Assembly (NCBI GenBank): GCA_963965975.1
Contig: OZ014411.1
Span: 25,778,249 to 25,842,248, forward strand
Length of the DNA: 64,000 nt
Direction of reading: 5' to 3'
DNA from: Xestospongia bergquistia
Taxonomy: Eukaryota > Porifera > Demospongiae > Haplosclerida > Petrosiidae
The notes beneath the pieces were generated by a model, which saw only the letters and a program-made list of their open reading frames with translations, had not been told where the DNA came from and did not search any database. Made by a program: the position numbers and the translations under genes. Positions 10,364 through 20,632 of the stretch are shown here, in pieces. Positions within the stretch are counted from its first letter, which is position 1. Each line of letters starts with the position of its first letter.

Positions 10364-11056
10364 TTTCAGATAGGGCGACGTTACCTACAGCAGTAAGAAC
10401 TACACTATACAACAGGGCGCAGGCTCGAAAAATTTTCTGCGTTAATTATATTCATGAGGGGCGTGATAAAATTAAACAATGGTTAAGATAAGAAACAATA
10501 TAATAGTCAAAGTTCGCTTATAATAATTAGAATAAAGTGATTTTTCTGTTCTTGTTGCTGTTCTCTAGTACTTCAGACATCTGTATGCGAGACGACAATT
10601 CTCTTTCCACTGCTAGTACTGCCAAATCTATCAACCTTTGTTCACTCATTGTTGATCGCAAGTAACGTTTTATCGAAAAGTGTCAGCTGTTTAGCCATGC
10701 TTCACCATGCGTTAATGAGATAACGAAATAATTATAAATATTAGTGCCACCTCCTGTTTTAAAAATGGTTGTTATTAAGTTAATGGTTGTTGTTGTTTTT
10801 ATAGTTTAGAGGCAAGTTAAGCCGGGCTGCGAAGTTCCACTTCCAAGTACCAACATGCCAAGTTTCAATAACAATTTGATGTTTAATTTAAAGAAATCAC
10901 TAATAGTATTTTTTTAAAAATTATTCACTATCTAAAAATAATTTTAAAAAATAAATTCTGAGCTGGTTGGTCGGGCCCAGGCCCACCCTGGCCCACCCAT
11001 AGATACACCAGTACCTACAGTTGTGTGCAAACACAATTCACGTAGCCGGCTCAGGA
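10364..11056. other. Long 5' spacer of unit 2
   Basis: Near-identical to 6383-7060. A 63-codon minus-strand frame at 11135-10944 starts MAQPTAGAKLLFF. It corresponds to the in-frame N-terminal extension possible in copy 3, but here it diverges into unrelated sequence. I regard it as fortuitous. Confidence 0.45.
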
Positions 11057-11149
11057 GGAGGGGCTGGCTGGGTGTGCCATAACAATAATTATGTATGAAA
11101 AATAATAATTTAGCACCAGCAGTGGGTTGGGCCATAGGTCTAATACCCT

Positions 11150-11275
11150 ATGGTTGAGCCAAATCAGGTCATGACCCGTAGTCAGAGAAGAACCAGTGCT
11201 TTCTTAACAGTGTTTGTTGTGATATGTGTGCTAGTAACATTACTCTTACTAATATATTTAAGGGACTGGATGATG
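11150..11275 (+). other. Orphan or alternative first exon (signal-anchor), copy 2
   Basis: Same peptide and GTGAGC donor as the copy at 7168. ATGs are at 11150 and 11171. It includes the short basic tail (RSQRR), one transmembrane helix and YLRDWMM. It is phase 0 at the donor and therefore compatible with the GT92 exon at 16706. No catalytic exons lie between it and unit 3. Confidence 0.6.
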
Positions 11276-11417
11276 GTGAGCACTATTATCATGATTATAA
11301 TTAATATATTAAAACTTATAATAGTGTCGGTATTGATTAGTAGTTTGTGTTGGCACTACTAGACAACCTTTCTTACTCAATAAGTATATTGCTCATGTTT
11401 GGAATGTTATATGTTAG

Positions 11418-11849
11418 CAGGGTTTCATTTAGAGAAATGGACAAGGGGGGGGGGGCAAAATAATACTTAGAGAAAATTTAGGGGGGCAAATGGACTGCAT
11501 GCGACAGTGTGCCCTCTAGGGGAGTCTGGAGGCATGTGTCCCAGAAAATTTTTGAATTTTAGACCCTCTGAGATCGCTTCTGGCACATTTTCAGACCATT
11601 TATGGTTTTCAAATGACATGGAATAGAAAGAGTAGAAGAATAGCTGTTTAAGTTAAAAACTGTACATTCTCCTTGTGTTTAGCCTAAGGTTATCTTATGC
11701 TGTATATTCCTTGTGTTGAGTTTCAGTTCTGTATTCATTACATCCAATTACCCCTTGAAAAAAAATGGCTAACCTAATGTCCAAGGGGGGGCAAGACTCT
11801 GGCAAGGGGGGGGGGGCAAATGCGCCCTCCCGCCCTAAATGAAACCCTG
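11418..11849. mobile_element. Non-autonomous TIR DNA transposon (MITE-like), copy 2
   Basis: Copy of the element at 7446 in the same position of unit 2, 432 bp, same 15-bp terminal inverted repeats and GTTAG flanks. The shared site shows that the insertion preceded the duplication separating units 1 and 2, and is absent from unit 3. Confidence 0.85.
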
Positions 11850-12608
11850 GTTAGATTAATTATAATCTCACTGAACTAGCTCCTCCTTGGCTGAGTTGGC
11901 TCTCTGTCAGCTGTAGACTTTAAAGGAATTGTACCATTGTATAAAGGACAAACATAGTAATGCCAGATCCTTCTTCAACAATTCTTGTATGAAAAATGAT
12001 ATTTTTTGGATATGATAACAATGGCATATGTTCTATTGTTACTATTTTTATTGTTATACAGTGGCTGATATAATTCCTTTAATTTGTACACTGACTAAAT
12101 TATGTGTAACTTCGTACTACTACAGTTGAAGTTGTTATTGTCTTTTTCTATTGATCCCTACATACAAGTTGTAATTATATAACAATGCACATGCTTACTA
12201 AATATAATAACAATTCCACCTTTGGTGTATACTCTATTTAGGATTTAGGAATGTTTAAGGGGCCTGGTAAGGAATTGTGAGTTTGGCTAGAGAGTATATT
12301 ATATGGAAGTAATTGATCAAGCCTGTCAGATATTTTAACTTTCTTTATCAATTTCTTGAAGTTTCTTACTGTCTAAGATACATGGGATTTTCTTTGTTTG
12401 TCAGGCATAATGAGCATTTAGCTCACATTTTTAATCTTCCTATATTGATTAGACTTTATTTATAATTCATTACTGATATTGTATTAACAAGTACTTCACT
12501 AAGATGGAAATATTATGATTTTGAATTCTAGACCACATGACAAAAATGTGAAATGCCTAGCAAAATGAACACATCTTAAATGTAAAAATACATTAATGGC
12601 AAAATCAT
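11850..12608. other. Non-coding tail of unit 2
   Basis: Collinear with 7880-8631. No gene seen. Confidence 0.5.
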
Positions 12609-12879
12609 TTATGATAGCCCTTGCTAGCTCACTGTAAAATTGATTGGTTGATTTTACCAATATCTGGTTATACAAGTTGTAAATAGCAAACTAATTTTGA
12701 TGCAAAATACTGTTTTGATTACAAATACATAACATAGCTTTAACAGTGATATAATTTTAGTTAACCAAAATCAGTTTTTTTGGATTACCATGCATGATGC
12801 ATCATGGGATTCATGTAGTATGTACTTTGTTGGCAAAAGGAATGTAATTTACACAATTGTTCAATAAAATAAATGTTGA

Positions 12880-14331
12880 TCATGTCATGCTAGATAAAAT
12901 TAAATGTGGTATCTTGCATTGTTTGAGATGGTAGGCTTCAAGCTTTTGTGTTGTCTTTTCCAATAAAAACTTTCTTTTGAGAATTTTTCGTTGAAACGTT
13001 CCCCCTCCTATTGTTATTAAAAGTGCAGCTTTTGACATCACTTCTGCCTCAACTAGTGACACAAATCCTCCATCCTTGATACCATGGTACTTTATAGGAT
13101 CATACTCATTAATCTTGTATTTGCTAATCTGTAGAAGTTTTCTCTCAATGAATTTCTTTAATTTTGTTTTTGTGCCATCTGTGTCTCTGAAAGAAGATGT
13201 TCCCCAATGTCCAAGGTCCCAAAAATGTAGAACTGTTAAGTTTGAATTGAGGGTTAAAAGACTGTCTCTTTTGTTACGAATTTGAAGAAAACAATTTTTA
13301 ATGGCTGTAAAACTATTTATTCTCAAGTATTCTATACGCATATGAATACATATAAAGGGTTTTGTCATAGTGACATCATTCAAGTATTGTTCAGCATGAA
13401 TTAAAACCTGATCACTTGCCACAAACCCAATTGAGAACATACTCATCATTGATGTTGATATTTTCGATATATTAGTCAATCTAAGACTTACACCATGATT
13501 TTTTGCCAATCCTCTCCATGCTGTCATTATAACTGAAGTGTTCTTTTCAAGTTTCCACTCTGACATTAAATTAATTGTACTGTAGGGTTGCCATGAACGA
13601 ATGCAATATACAGCAATGACATCAAACATATCTACCTCATATTTAAAAGCAAGATGATTGAGATCAGCTAACACTGTATCACTTAATTTTCTAATTTTCT
13701 TAACAAATCTGCAATCGACTATTGATTTGTTTTTTAAAAGTGGTATTACTATTTTTCCTCCTATTCCATCATAGCGATCAGGGTAGGAACGTGATTGATA
13801 AAATGGATGCAAAATAACAATTGAGCGATGAGAATACTTGATGAAGGATGTCAGGTTGGACAATGACGGTAAATGACTAGCTTGTAATTGTGATTGTAAA
13901 AATGTTTCACTATAAAGAGACAAAACACTTACATTGGAAGAACATATTCTTCCATGAACATTAGGTTGTGTATCACAACTTGGTCGTTCATTGCGATAAG
14001 CATAGAAGCATTGACAGTACTTTCCTGCAATACCACAAACACGAGAGTCACACGTTAAAGGAGCAACAGTCTGTGCTCCAAGAAGTTTACCAACTTGTAT
14101 TAGATCGATGAGATGAGCCTGAGCCACTGTCAACTGGTCATAGAAAAACAAAGTTGAAATATATCGACTGTAGTCTTGTTTTTTAACATCAAATGAACAA
14201 CTTTCAGAGCCAGTTCTGAATAATACTAATGTAGGCGTCCATAATAATGTTGTTGCAGATATAACTACAAATACAAGTATCATTCCTACAGCTAAAAAAG
14301 AAAATAATAATCTGAGATTTACAACAGCCAT
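12880..14331 (-). CDS. O-fucosyltransferase-like type II membrane glycosyltransferase, copy 3
   Basis: Intronless, 483 residues from the start conserved in copies 1 and 2 (MAVVNLR). The frame stays open upstream to an ATG at 14460, which would add 43 residues (MAQPTAGAKLLFF onward). That extension is homologous to non-genic flanking DNA of the other units and arises because the 5' spacer is missing here, so I prefer the internal start; the longer form would still be type II. The anchor helix differs somewhat from the other copies (about residues 8-31, MILVFVVISATTLLW). HMRIE and GGGTFQ motifs are intact. Its ATG lies only about 150 bp from that of the divergent GT92 gene, suggesting a shared promoter. 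Confidence 0.6.
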   Translation of the reverse strand: MAVVNLRLLFSFLAVGMILVFVVISATTLLWTPTLVLFRTGSESCSFDVKKQDYSRYISTLFFYDQLTVAQAHLIDLIQVGKLLGAQTVAPLTCDSRVCGIAGKYCQCFYAYRNERPSCDTQPNVHGRICSSNVSVLSLYSETFLQSQLQASHLPSLSNLTSFIKYSHRSIVILHPFYQSRSYPDRYDGIGGKIVIPLLKNKSIVDCRFVKKIRKLSDTVLADLNHLAFKYEVDMFDVIAVYCIRSWQPYSTINLMSEWKLEKNTSVIMTAWRGLAKNHGVSLRLTNISKISTSMMSMFSIGFVASDQVLIHAEQYLNDVTMTKPFICIHMRIEYLRINSFTAIKNCFLQIRNKRDSLLTLNSNLTVLHFWDLGHWGTSSFRDTDGTKTKLKKFIERKLLQISKYKINEYDPIKYHGIKDGGFVSLVEAEVMSKAALLITIGGGTFQRKILKRKFLLEKTTQKLEAYHLKQCKIPHLILSSMT

Positions 14332-14482
14332 TTTGAGCTTTAAAGGCGTGTGCTGTTTGTAACACAAGAGGCCTAGCAAGAGGAGGGGCTGGCTGGGTGT
14401 GGCATAGCAATAACTATGTATAAAAAATAATAATTTAGCACCAGCAGTGGGTTGAGCCATAGGTCTACTCTAGTTAAGGGTC
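14332..14482. promoter_or_regulatory. Putative bidirectional promoter between two glycosyltransferase genes
   Basis: The start codons of the minus-strand fucosyltransferase-like copy 3 and the plus-strand GT92 gene are about 150 bp apart. This short interval must hold any proximal promoter elements of both. It includes the GGAGGGGCTGGCTGGGTGTG block conserved in all three units. No TATA box position can be asserted. Confidence 0.45.
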
Positions 14483-17400
14483 ATGACCCGTAGTCAGAGA
14501 AGAACCAGTGCTTTCTTAACAGCGTTTGTTGTGATATGTGTGCTAGTAACATTACTCTTACTAATATATTTAAGGGACTGGATGATGGTGAGCACTATGT
14601 ATCATGATTATAATTAATATATTAAAACTTAAACCAACTATAGTAGTGTCGGTGTTGATTAGTAGTTTGTGTTGGCACTACTAGACAACCTTTCTTACTC
14701 AATAAGTATATTGTTCGTATTTGGAATGTTATATGTTAGATTAATTATAATCTCACTGAACTAGCTCGTCCTTGGCTGGGTTGACTCTATGTCAGCTGTA
14801 AACTTTAAAAGAATTGTACCATTGTATAAAGGACAAATATAGTAATGCCAGATCCTTCTTTAACGATTCTTGTATGAAAAATGATATTTTTTGGATATGA
14901 TAACAATGGCATATGTTCTATTGTTACTATTTTTATTGTTATACAGTGGCTGGTATAATTCCTTTAATTTGTACACTGATTAAATTATGTATAACTTCAT
15001 ACTACTACAGTTGAAGTTATTATTGTCTTTTTCTATTGATCCCTACATACAAGTTGTAACTATATAACAATACACATGCTTACTAAATATAATAACAATT
15101 CCACCTTTGGTGTATACTCTATTTAGGATTTAGGAATGTTTAAGGGGCCTGGTAAAGAATTGTGAGTTTGGCTAGAGAGTATTATATGGAAGTAATTGAT
15201 CAAGCCTGTCAGATATTTTAACTTTCTTTATCAATTTCTTGAAGTTTCTTACTGTCTAAGACACATGGGATTTTCTTTGTTTGTCAGGCATAATGAACAG
15301 TTAGCTCACATTTTTAATCTTCCTATATTGATTAGACTTTATTTATAATTCATTACTGATATTGTATTAACAAGTACTTCACTAAGATGGAAATATTATG
15401 ATTTCCATCTTAGTGAAGTACTTGTTAATACAATATCAGTAATGAATTATAAATAAAGTCTAATCAATATAGGAAGATTAAAAATGTGAGCTAACAAAAA
15501 TGTGAAATGCCTAGCAAAATGAACACATCTTAAATGTAAAAATACATTAATGGCAAAATCATTTGTTTGAGTAAAAACTCATCCTGTAAACATTTTGAAT
15601 TATTTTGATGGCTGCCTTTTTGCCCCATGTGGGTGTGGCTTACAATAAAGTCTTGGCCATTTAAAGATAATTATTGATTGTCAGTTCTTTTGATAGCTGC
15701 CATTTTGTCTCCTATATGTGGGTGTGGCTTACGGTAAATTCATTGCCATATTTTTCGATTGTAGGTCTTTGTCATGTTGGTGGATCAGTAAGTAGTTAAC
15801 ATGTGCTCATCAGTAAATGGTATAATATTGAGTATGAAATCATAATATTGATAGACTATTTGATCTCTTTTATGTATGGTATATTAATTTGTTTTGCATG
15901 TCAAATTGTCAAAGAAAGTGTCCATTAGTAAATTCTACTACATTACATTAACTACAATTTTAGAAATACCAGTAATTACTAGAAAGTGTCTGTCACAAAG
16001 TATGTCACTTAGATGTCTAACAACAATTAATTAATGATTTCATATTGTTCTGGAACGTTGTTGTCAGAAAATATTTGTTTTTAATAGCATCCTGTTTATC
16101 CATCTTAGTGAGGTCTGTTGACATTGACACTTGTTAAAATTCCTGTTCCATATCCCAAATGCATTAACAACAACTAAAATTTTTATTTTGAATATTTTTT
16201 GAGAAAGTGTGATATTTGAAGCTTGTTCCCAAGCAAGCTAGATGTTTTCTATATAAAATAAATATAACCATAAGTTATTATACTTTATAAGTTAATATAC
16301 TTTATCAAGTACTACAACTTTACAATATTCATTGTGCTATTAAATGTTGCTAATCACAGATTACTAGTTTTCAAAGATCAGACATTTGAATTGCTACATA
16401 GTAATCATTCAAATAATATATTTAAATTTACTATTAACTGTACGGTATTACATCTAAAAGTTGACAGACATTCATGACAATAATATATAATGACTTTCAT
16501 ATAGTTGCCATATGCTTGAAATGCTAGCTATTTTTGCAGAATATCCGTCAGACTCTATCTTGAGACTATTAGTTTTTAATACTATTAAGAACAACCCTTT
16601 TGTTTATCTCAGCCACACTCAATGTATTAATTCATAAATTTTATGTTATTTTGTTTGTATTTTTGTAATATATTATAAATTATAAGGATTTCCCTATCTT
16701 TTTAGACCATACCAAACCATTATTATTACAAACAGCCTCTTTACATAGATGATGAAAAGGTGATGCCAACCATGAACCATTCTTTTAAGCATCCTACTCC
16801 ACTCGATCAGTTATGGGTTCTTATCAACAAATACTTTGTGGTATGACTTAATATACTGTTACAATATTGTTAAAGAATGTAGTGAGACATTGGAATTTTG
16901 AAGCCACAACATTATGATCCTGACTCCCAAAATGTGCATGCATGAATAATTTTATAAACAAAGTTTCTATAAATGGCATTTTATTTTCAAAGGATGCATG
17001 AATGTCTATTGTTACTTTTGAGCTAGAGCATGCAGCATTTAGTGTAAAGGCTTTATGAAAAGTTCAAAGTGCATTTTTATAATATGTGTGTGTGTGTGTG
17101 CATGGCAATGAATTCAGGAAATCAATTTTTGTGCTGACTGCTAGCTTTTACTGATTTCGAAATACATATTGTTGTTATAATGAATCATAGAAATTGAAGT
17201 TCATGTACTCCAGGAACAATGAGAATGTGGGTTGTCAGCATCTATGGAACCTTAGATGATGATGTTAGAAAGTGTATAGTCAAAGGAGTTAGTTAAAGCA
17301 GTCTATAGCTATCAAGTATACTTTAAGAATCAGAGATCTTCACTTTGAAAAGGAGTTGGATTTGGATAGTTAAGGAACCAATGTATGCCATTTTATTTTG

Positions 17401-18608
17401 AAAATGACCTAATTTACTTAAGCTCATTAATACAGCATGTAAAATACTGCTTTCACAGAATACATGTCTCTTTGATTGTGTCATTTTCTTCATTTTAGAT
17501 CAGAAATCTTGCTTACTATGATGCAACTGATAAGTCAGACATAGGTATAGTTTTTATTGGTATGCATGATATGAAAGTGAAAAATAAATTACCTGAACTA
17601 TATGTACAGCTACGTTATGATCATAATGAAATATTTTGCATTAATCTAAAGTATCAGAAAATGATTGGACGACTTTCATCAACATGGAGCCAATATTGGG
17701 TATCATATATTCTAAGAACAGAATCTAAATTATTAGCAAAGAAACCAGTAGTAGTTAGAATTTCAACCAGTAACCAGTGTAATAATTTAACAAAACCAGT
17801 TCCTATTCAAGGTGACACTTCAGAGAAGACTTATACATTTGGTGTGTGTCTACATCAACCTTTATTTGATGTCAAGGACCCACAAGTATTGTTGAACTGG
17901 GTAGAACTCAACTTAGTACTGGGTGCAGAAATCATCACTATATATTTTCAGAATGTTCCAGGATCATTCTATGAAATACTGAAACCTTATGTCGTTAAAG
18001 GCTTAGTTGAAATACTAGATTGGAATTTAAAACCACCTATCTTATCAGGATTTACTGAAACATGGGGGCAAGTTGGACTAATGAATGAGTGTATTTATCG
18101 TAATTTGTATCGTGTGAAGTACCTGGCTTTAATGGATATAGATGAGTTTATTATTCCACAAAATAAGAACCAATTTAAAATTACTGAAATACTTCCAACA
18201 ATAGAGAAATTAAATCATAATGCAGCAGCATATACATTTTTACATACACATTTTATAAGTGATGGAGTTGCACTTCCTGAAGTCAACATGTCAGTCAAAT
18301 GTCTGAGAATGAGTTGGCCTCGTTACTTTACTCAAACATTGCGAAGTAGTGATCCTGTAGGAGATGGAAAACGTTTTCCCAATCATAAATTGATTGTTAA
18401 ACCTAAAGCAGTAATAGCAGTTGATGTTCATAGTATAGCTGCTGCTAAAAGAGGATATACGCCAAATTACATAGTACCAGTCAATGTGGGTTTGCTGTTT
18501 CATTTTCGTTATGGAGCCAGATTTAACATACCAAAAAAAGAAAGAACGTTTATTATGAGTCAATATTTCAATCAAACCTTTCAAAGACTAAAAAGTAAAA
18601 TTTGTTAG
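14483..18608 (+). CDS. GT92-family (DUF23) glycosyltransferase, three exons
   Basis: Exon 1 is 14483-14587 (35 codons: MTRSQRRTSAF, transmembrane helix, LRDWMM, GTGAGC donor). Exon 2 is 16706-16840 (45 codons). Exon 3 is 17499-18608 (369 codons plus stop). All junctions are phase 0 with AG acceptors and GT donors. The product is about 449 residues and type II. The catalytic domain begins near TFGVCLHQPLFDVKDPQVLL, contains NWVELNLVLGAEIITIYF, a DxD-type MDIDEFIIP motif at the nucleotide-sugar/metal site, and a late LLFHFRY segment. These are hallmarks of GT92, the family that includes animal enzymes adding galactose to fucose on N-glycans. That relation makes the neighbouring fucosyltransferase-like genes interesting, but substrate coupling is inference. 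Exon 1 lies in duplication unit 3; two copies of it lie upstream. Confidence 0.8.
15300..15495. repeat. Perfect 95-bp-arm palindrome in intron 1 of the GT92 gene
   Basis: Bases 15300-15394 and 15401-15495 are exact reverse complements around the 6-base loop ATTATG. In units 1 and 2 the left arm is followed instead by a short unrelated stretch (TTGAATTCTAGACCACATGA). The right arm replaces that stretch before collinearity resumes at CAAAAATGTGAAATGCC. The sequence would extrude as a long hairpin. Confidence 0.95.
15600..15775. repeat. Imperfect tandem duplication of about 85 bp in GT92 intron 1
   Basis: Two adjacent degenerate copies share TTTTGATGGCTGCC / TTTTGATAGCTGCC, then the common block GTGGGTGTGGCTTAC, and GCCAT plus ATTGATTGTCAG / TTCGATTGTAGG. 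Old local duplication; no coding content. Confidence 0.6.
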
Positions 18609-20030
18609 TTATAAATGTTATGTATTAAATTTTATTTGTAGTATATAAAAACATTTTTTGCATTGCTCGATATTTATTTATCACTTATTTTAATCTTCCA
18701 CTTTGACTCACAAAGATCTAATTGGATTTGAACTGCTAGATTCTCAAATTGTGTCCTAGTTTTGTACGTGCTATATGCTTTGATCACATATAGTGTATAC
18801 AGTTATTATTGTGCCATGTTGATAAACAGGTTGACTTAATTCAGCTTGTCAAAAACATTTCTGAACTGTAGTATCATAACAACAGCTAGGCTATTTGAAG
18901 AAGAAAAAGATTGAGTTTGAAGATCTTTCTATATTATAATTGAAATGATCAGCATTTTGCACATTATAATAACAGCTAGAATTTGGTGTCCTATGCTAGC
19001 AATGAAGTCCAAGCTACTACTATATATCCACAGTAGTAGCTGAATTACACTTAGTGATGTTAATTGGTCATGCTACCACTACATGAGAGCTTGCTATTAA
19101 CCACAAACCAAAAATAAAACAGGATTGTGTCACTTACAACTATAGTTCTTGCTGCTGACTGATGGTGTTAAAGCCACAGCTGTGGAAAGTGACAGAAAAG
19201 TTTTGCAAGTGGCAGTTCATTAACTCTTACTTTTGCTAAGCTTGTAGATTTATTCTAATACATATACTGTAGCAGCTGTAGTATCATGACAGCAAATGCT
19301 CCTTCATAAGATGTATCTATTTATCACTACAACTGTTGTCAAAGAAGGCAGTCAAGTTGAACAAAATGTTTTCCATCTCTCTACCCGATCTTTAAACTTT
19401 GCTGAGTTAGAGCTGCTGTTTCAAATAATAGCCATAGGGTTATGGAGGCTCTATATCTAGCCACAATTAACTTTAGAAGTGGTATAGGACTCTGCCCCGT
19501 CTTTGAGCCTGCTGCTTTTGTGAACTTTACCCTGATCTCAATATTAAGTATATATACGCATGTAAAATGTACAGATTCATTGAGAGCTTTCAAATTCAAA
19601 AAATAAAAAGACTAAGAAATGTCTTTGCAAGAATAAAATAGTGATTAGAGAGACTACAGAATTGAATCCAACTTGATTATATTGGCAATGATTCATTTGT
19701 CTATACTACAACAGTGTCGATAGAAAATGATCTTATATGAAACTATATATAATTGATGGAGAAATACCATAGTTGTTTGTCTTAATATGAATGTTACTTT
19801 AAATCCCACCAATACTGAAAATGTTCCTACACTACTGGTTCAAAGTTCATGCATTGCCCAATGACAGACAGACACACACACACTGGTCACACACAGCAAA
19901 CTGACAATCCTTGCCCACACACTGGGTTACAGTGAAGGCTAATTGAAGATTAGACCACACTTGATGTCACTTTGTAGTGGATATAAACTATAGCAACAAT
20001 ATACCATAATACTCACAATGCAAATCTTAC
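18609..20030. other. Intergenic region after the GT92 gene
   Basis: About 1.4 kb of AT-rich sequence. It contains a short CA-rich run (about 19870-19885) and a 72-codon minus-strand frame (19599-19381) without recognisable motifs, which I do not call a gene. The minisatellite begins at its right edge. Confidence 0.5.
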
Positions 20031-20345
20031 TTACAATACCAGTATTACATGTAATACCAGTATTACCTACAATACCAGTAATACCACCAATACCAATATT
20101 ATCTACAATACCAGTAATACCAGTTTTACCTACAATACCAGTAATACCACCAATACCAGTATTACCTACAATACCAACATTACCCACAATACCAGTATTA
20201 CCCACAATACCAGTATTACATATAATACCAGTATTACCCACAATACAAGTATTACCTACAATACCAACATTACCCACAATACCAGTATTACCTATAATAC
20301 CAGTATTACCCACAATACCAGTATTACCCACAATACCAGTATTAC
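20031..20345. repeat. 18-bp minisatellite, AATACCAGTATTACCCAC-type
   Basis: About 17 units, some shortened to 9 or 15 bp, built from AATACCAGTATTACCCAC with variants (CCTACA, CCACCA, TAATACC). Because the unit is a multiple of three, both strands stay open: the plus frame reads repeats of PTIPVL and the minus frame repeats of GNTGIV. There is no splice, start or domain context, so I regard these frames as a by-product. Confidence 0.9.
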
Positions 20346-20632
20346 ATAATAAATTAAACTTTAGGAAAAAACCACGAAACTTTAATATTGTTCAATATTA
20401 TTCTTATCCTATTTACTCTTTTATATACTTAATTTTATCAATGAAAGTTGTGATAATATGTCAATGCCTATTGCTTTGTTGCGAATTAAGTGATCCACAC
20501 CTTCTAAACCCTACAAAGTATAAACTTCTGCAGGATAAATAGATAAGTTTCACAGTTAATTTTTTAGCAAAAGAAAATATCTTTTATAATCATATCAGCA
20601 ATTTTTAAAGTTCATTAACTTCACGTTTTATT

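Larger units (their letters stand above)
8632..12608. repeat. Tandem segmental duplication, unit 2
   Basis: Nearly collinear with unit 1 over its full length. Small indels are scattered, for example CA-rich and G-run length differences. It contains gene copy 2, anchor-exon copy 2 and TIR-element copy 2. Confidence 0.9.
12609..15567. repeat. Tandem segmental duplication, unit 3 (shortened)
   Basis: About 2.96 kb against about 3.97 kb. It lacks the long 5' spacer and the TIR element, and gains a 95-bp palindromic arm. It ends at GCAAAATCATTT, the same sequence that ends units 1 and 2, after which unique sequence starts. Confidence 0.9.

Noticed and set aside
10944..11135. Minus-strand 63-codon frame MAQPTAGAKLLFF as a separate small gene.
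   Set aside because: It lies in the shared 5' flank, changes sequence after about 30 residues relative to unit 3, and has no supporting signal.
19381..19599. 72-codon minus-strand frame in the gap after the GT92 gene.
   Set aside because: No motif, no splice partner in phase and no similarity to neighbours.
20018..20542. Plus-strand 174-codon repeat frame as a coding gene.
   Set aside because: Open only because the minisatellite unit is 18 bp; the opposite strand is equally open and the non-repeat tail has no domain.
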